Assembly: GCA_964537555.1 (NCBI GenBank)
Contig: CAZIAD010000001.1
Location: 62,001-126,000 of the forward strand
Length of the DNA: 64,000 nucleotides
Origin: CAYRWR01 sp964537555
GTDB lineage: Bacteria; Spirochaetota; Brevinematia; Brevinematales; CAYRWR01
Direction of reading: 5' to 3'
Of the stretch, positions 60,846 to 64,000 are shown in pieces (within the stretch, counting starts at the first letter, position 1; each line of letters begins with the position of its first letter). The notes under the pieces are model-generated. The model did not search any database. It worked only from the letters and a program-made list of their open reading frames with translations, and had not been told where the DNA came from. A program made the translations under genes and the position numbers.

Positions 60846-61802
60846 TCAGTCCTCGGGCACCTTGATCACTACCTTTCCCCGGGTATGCCCGGCCTGCATG
60901 ATCTTGTGGGCTTCTTTGACCTCTTTCCAGTTAAACACCTTCTGCAACTCGATAGTGAGATCGCCTTCTATATACCAGTAAATGAGCTGTTCCAGCTCAC
61001 GGGTGTCAGGCTGGACAAAGACATAATGAAAGCTCATATCCCTGCCCTGTATCAGTTCCGGTTTTTCCTTGCCGATCAGGGACACCAGTCTTCCTCCCGG
61101 AGCGACATAATCATAGGCCTTGTCCAGAATATTTCCTCCCATCAGGTCGAATACCAGGTCAAATCCATGGGGATACTTACGGGGAATCTGCTCCTCCAGG
61201 GGGCCCTGCATATAGTCAATAAACTGGTCGGCTCCCAGCCCCTGGGCATATTCCCGGTTAGAGGGCCCGGCCACCGCTGTCACTTCGGCTCCCGCAATAC
61301 GGCCTAACTGTATAGCAAAAGTCCCTACTCCACCGGTAGCACCTATTATGAGCTGTCTCTGGCCTTTAGCCAGCTTACCGGCATCAAACAGAGCCTGATA
61401 AGCCGTCAATCCTGCCAGAGGCAGGGCGGCTGCCTTTTCAAAACTCATAGTAGAGGGCTTGGCTACCAGGTAGCATTCGGGCAAAGTGATGTACTGAGCA
61501 TAAGTACCTTCATGGATGCTGAGGCGGCGGGCATAAGCCATCACAGCCTGGCCTACCTGATAACGCCGGGCTCCATGTCCTCGCTTAATAACAGTACCTG
61601 ACATATCCCAGCCCAAAGTTATGGGGAAAACATTAGGCATACGGTCGGCCAGCTTACCTGCCCTGATCTTCCAGTCTACCGGATTGACCCCTGCTGAGTG
61701 GATCCTGACCACGACTTCTCCCTCTTCCGGTTCCCGCAGAGGAATATCCTGTTCTATAAGGACATCCAGTCCTCCGTACTCATTTATAGCAATGGCTTTC
61801 AT
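60846..61802 (-). CDS. NADPH:quinone oxidoreductase-like, zinc-independent MDR family
   Basis: 318-residue medium-chain dehydrogenase/reductase. An N-terminal GroES-like domain (EEGEVVVRIHSAGVNPVDWKIRAG, PITLGWDMSGTV) is followed by a Rossmann domain (QLIIGATGGVGTFAIQLGRIAGAEVTAVAG, LGADQFIDY). The zinc-binding cysteines of alcohol dehydrogenases are absent, as in quinone oxidoreductases and enoyl reductases of this group. The end HKIMQAGHTRGKVVIKV is typical. AAGGAAGG precedes the ATG. Physiological substrate unknown. Confidence 0.9.
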   Translation of the reverse strand: MKAIAINEYGGLDVLIEQDIPLREPEEGEVVVRIHSAGVNPVDWKIRAGKLADRMPNVFPITLGWDMSGTVIKRGHGARRYQVGQAVMAYARRLSIHEGTYAQYITLPECYLVAKPSTMSFEKAAALPLAGLTAYQALFDAGKLAKGQRQLIIGATGGVGTFAIQLGRIAGAEVTAVAGPSNREYAQGLGADQFIDYMQGPLEEQIPRKYPHGFDLVFDLMGGNILDKAYDYVAPGGRLVSLIGKEKPELIQGRDMSFHYVFVQPDTRELEQLIYWYIEGDLTIELQKVFNWKEVKEAHKIMQAGHTRGKVVIKVPED

Positions 61803-61964
61803 ATCCCTTCCTTCTCGTAATATATTTCATATTAGCATAAGCCGGGGCAGCAATCAAGAAAATCAGCAGCTATTCCGGACTATATCACCTATACTATTGA
61901 CTATAGAGGAGGCAATGACTATATTTTTCTTTCTAAAAAAAATACATAAAGACAGGAAATAAAC

Positions 61965-63377
61965 ATGAATCAGACGAAAGGGGTACAGACCCTGCTGGGA
62001 GACCCAAAAAAAGCCATTATCAGCCTTTCCATACCCATGATCATCGCTATGTCTTCTCAATCCATCTATAACCTGGCAGATGCCATCTGGGTATCGGGGA
62101 TTCCATTGATAGGAAACCAGGCTTTATCAGCAGTGGGTTTCTTTTTTCCCTTCTTCCTGCTGACCATGGCCCTGTCTGTGGGTATTGGTATCGGTGGTGG
62201 GACTGCCATCTCCCGTAAGATCGGGGAGCATGATCAGGATGGAGTCAATTCAGTGGGAGCTCATACCATCATCATCATGCTGCTGGTAGCCGTACTTTTA
62301 ACAGTACTTTTCCTGTTGTTTCAAAAGCCCATATTTATAGCAATGGGTGCCCAGGAATCACTGGAGTCGGCCCTGTCCTATAGTACCATTATGTTTTCAG
62401 CCACTCTGTTTATATTCTTTACCAATATTGCCAATGCTCTGCTGCGTAGTGAGGGCAATGTTAAGCGGGCCATGACCGCCATATTGATCGGGACTGTACT
62501 GAATATCGTTCTGGACCCTATTTTTATTTTCACCCAGATACCGGGTATCCCTTTTAAGTTCGGCCTGGGATTAGGTATAGCCGGGGCAGCCTATGCTTCT
62601 GTGTTATCAATGTTCATATCCTCTCTTTTTCTGTTTAAATGGCTCTTTATCGATAAAAACAATCATGTTCAGTTCCATTTTAAAGGATTCCGCTTTAAAA
62701 AGAAGATTATTCAGGATATCGTGAAGGTAGGGCTGCCCTCCTCCCTGTCTCAGTCTGCCATGGCTATTATGAATGTAGCTATTATCAAATTTCTCTCTTT
62801 TTTGAGTAATGATAATGGGGTGGCCATTTTTACTGCGGGATGGCGTATAGTAGCCTTTGCTATCCTGCCCATGATCGGGATGGCTACTGCCGTGACCTCA
62901 GTATCCGGTGCTGCCTATGGTGCCAGGAGTTATGACAAGCTGGAAGTCTCACATGCTTTTTCTATACAGATAGGCATAGTCATAGAGCTGGTCCTGGCAG
63001 GCCTGGTGTACTGGTTTGCCCCCCAGATCGTCAGGATATTTACTTATACCGGTTCTACCTCTTCTCTGGCACCCGATATAGTCATCATGCTGCGTATCAT
63101 GTGTATCTTCTTTCCCTCTGTGGCAGGAGGCATGCTCAGCTCTTCCATGTTTGAAGGGACAGGCCAGGGTATGAAATCCCTGACTATCACCCTCTTAAGG
63201 ACTATTACCCTGGGAGTATTTTTTGCCTGGCTGCTGGCCTTCCCCCTCAACATGGGAGTGACCGGGGTATACTACGGGATCGCCATCGGTTCCTGGATTT
63301 CCAGTATTTTCGCCTTTATCTGGGGCCGGGTATTTATCCGGGGCCTGCAAAACAGTATAAAAACACCCTCTGCCTAA
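61965..63377 (+). CDS. MATE-family multidrug efflux transporter
   Basis: 470-residue inner-membrane antiporter with about twelve helices. The N-terminal half begins PKKAIISLSIPMIIAMSSQSIYNLADAIWVS, a typical MATE start (DinF/NorM-like). Duplicated halves are visible: LSVGIGIGGGTAISRKIGEHD in the first and ISVSGAAYGARSY-like (MATAVTSVSGAAYGARSYDKL) in the second. Likely exports cationic drugs or metabolites in exchange for Na+ or H+. Its stop codon lies in the loop of the following terminator hairpin. Confidence 0.92.
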   Translation: MNQTKGVQTLLGDPKKAIISLSIPMIIAMSSQSIYNLADAIWVSGIPLIGNQALSAVGFFFPFFLLTMALSVGIGIGGGTAISRKIGEHDQDGVNSVGAHTIIIMLLVAVLLTVLFLLFQKPIFIAMGAQESLESALSYSTIMFSATLFIFFTNIANALLRSEGNVKRAMTAILIGTVLNIVLDPIFIFTQIPGIPFKFGLGLGIAGAAYASVLSMFISSLFLFKWLFIDKNNHVQFHFKGFRFKKKIIQDIVKVGLPSSLSQSAMAIMNVAIIKFLSFLSNDNGVAIFTAGWRIVAFAILPMIGMATAVTSVSGAAYGARSYDKLEVSHAFSIQIGIVIELVLAGLVYWFAPQIVRIFTYTGSTSSLAPDIVIMLRIMCIFFPSVAGGMLSSSMFEGTGQGMKSLTITLLRTITLGVFFAWLLAFPLNMGVTGVYYGIAIGSWISSIFAFIWGRVFIRGLQNSIKTPSA

Positions 63378-63389
63378 GCAGAGGGTGTT
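63357..63389. terminator. terminator between convergent genes
   Basis: The perfect 12-bp stem AACACCCTCTGC / GCAGAGGGTGTT has loop CTAA, which contains the MATE stop codon. A T run follows on the - strand, so it mainly serves the ankyrin-protein gene; on the + strand the T tract is poor. Confidence 0.8.
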
Positions 63390-63405
63390 ATGTATGATTT
63401 TTGAA

Positions 63406-64000
63406 TTACTCTAATGTTTTTTTCAACCTGGCTATATTCAGCCCTTTTTTAAGCAGGGGCTTAAGATCATCTTTTGTAAAAAGCCTGTCCCCTTCTTCCC
63501 CAGCAGACTGTACTTCAATATATCCCTGATATTTAGGGCCGTTCAGTATCTTAAAGCTGAGGGGCAGGCCCACATCCTGGACAGCTCGCAGCACGCTTTG
63601 GAGTAGCCTCATATCACACTGTTCCCCCACCAGTATGTTCAGGTGCCGGGCGGGTATTCCTCCCGGACTGCTGAATACCACTTCATCAAACATTCCCTGC
63701 CTTATCAAATCCAGAGATATTTTTTCCCGAAGATTTCGCCCCTGGGGTATGCCGTAATCCAGGACAATAGCATAATCCCGGTCAGGATACTGATATGTCT
63801 CATCATCCTGGCTTCTAAAGACTATCATTGACTGTCTTTTATGGAAACGTGCCAGGATTTTTTCCAGGACATCTGATGATGCTGTGAGCAGAGAAACAGT
63901 CTTTGGTGCATTCAGTTCTTTAGCCAGGGCCAATGCTGTCTTACCATCATCATTTTTAATTTCCCTGTCAGCTCCTCTGAGCAGGATCCTGCTGATCAGT
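63406..64000 (-). CDS. ankyrin-repeat protein, C-terminal part (runs off the window)
   Basis: The frame is open up to the window edge, so the N-terminus lies beyond 64000. The first visible residues, LISRILLRGADREIKNDDGKTALALAKELNAPKTVSLL, are the end of one ankyrin repeat and a further full one (GADREIKNDDGKTALALAKE). The following 165 residues are a separate domain with VLDYGIPQGRNLREKISLDLI, VVFSSPGGIPARHLNI and a final KPLLKKGLNIARLKKTLE, which I do not recognise. No start codon should be assigned inside the window. Confidence 0.8.
   Translation of the reverse strand, partial: LISRILLRGADREIKNDDGKTALALAKELNAPKTVSLLTASSDVLEKILARFHKRQSMIVFRSQDDETYQYPDRDYAIVLDYGIPQGRNLREKISLDLIRQGMFDEVVFSSPGGIPARHLNILVGEQCDMRLLQSVLRAVQDVGLPLSFKILNGPKYQGYIEVQSAGEEGDRLFTKDDLKPLLKKGLNIARLKKTLE

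Overview
The window comes from a diderm bacterium of intermediate GC. It has many lipobox signal peptides, several probable outer-membrane beta-barrels, Shine-Dalgarno-led genes and tightly packed, often overlapping operons. The LruC-domain lipoprotein, the DUF4032/ParB-like gene next to nadK and recN, the ThrH-type phosphatase and the integron-type cassettes would all fit a spirochaete. That placement is inference; no rRNA or tRNA gene is visible to test it.

Layout. 1-5.3 kb: pgi, an LruC lipoprotein and proA, then a gene-free mosaic repeat. 5.28-6.82 kb: two AT-rich genes, each ending in an attC-like hairpin whose outer 7-mer is the exact complement of the 7-mer at the start of its own cassette. 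This is the structure of two integron cassettes without an integrase in view, and it is the most striking find of the window. 6.8-17 kb: lipoproteins, a CysH-type reductase fused to a CxxC redox domain, nadD, two acetyltransferases, a CsgG-like protein and a surface pullulanase. 17-25 kb: uvrA, a giant PDZ plus MORN-like repeat protein, and small envelope proteins. 25-32 kb: a second GH13 lipoprotein, a radical SAM/SPASM enzyme coupled to two paralogous exported helical proteins, a methyltransferase and an AlkD-like protein. 32.1-34 kb: a second copy of the mosaic repeat, then an AT-rich island with a GNAT gene broken by an amber codon, a DUF4440 protein and a DUF3592 protein. 34-40.8 kb: two paralogous beta-barrels, thrH, an ArsC-fold protein without its cysteine, and a second member of the GPY/GGY-repeat family. 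40.9-45.3 kb: an operon of a 50-residue protein, a metallophosphoesterase, a ParB/DUF4032 protein, nadK and recN. 45.5-50.6 kb: a sugar-phosphate transferase and a cluster of lipoproteins that includes a tandem duplication. 50.7-57 kb: mscS with a paraoxonase-like propeller, lspA with an LprI-like gene, and der with DUF3784-like genes. 57-64 kb: an Asp-box propeller lipoprotein, a class 3 lipase, ribA, a quinone oxidoreductase, a MATE exporter and the C-terminal part of an ankyrin protein.

Housekeeping functions (glycolysis, proline, NAD(P), riboflavin, DNA repair, ribosome assembly, lipoprotein processing) are scattered among envelope proteins. LspA would mature the many lipoproteins. The two GH13 lipoproteins, feeding glucose phosphates toward Pgi, suggest use of alpha-glucans at the cell surface. 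The accessory content (cassettes, broken acetyltransferases, mosaic repeats) is concentrated at about 4.7-8.1 kb, 32.1-33.6 kb and 39.2-39.5 kb.
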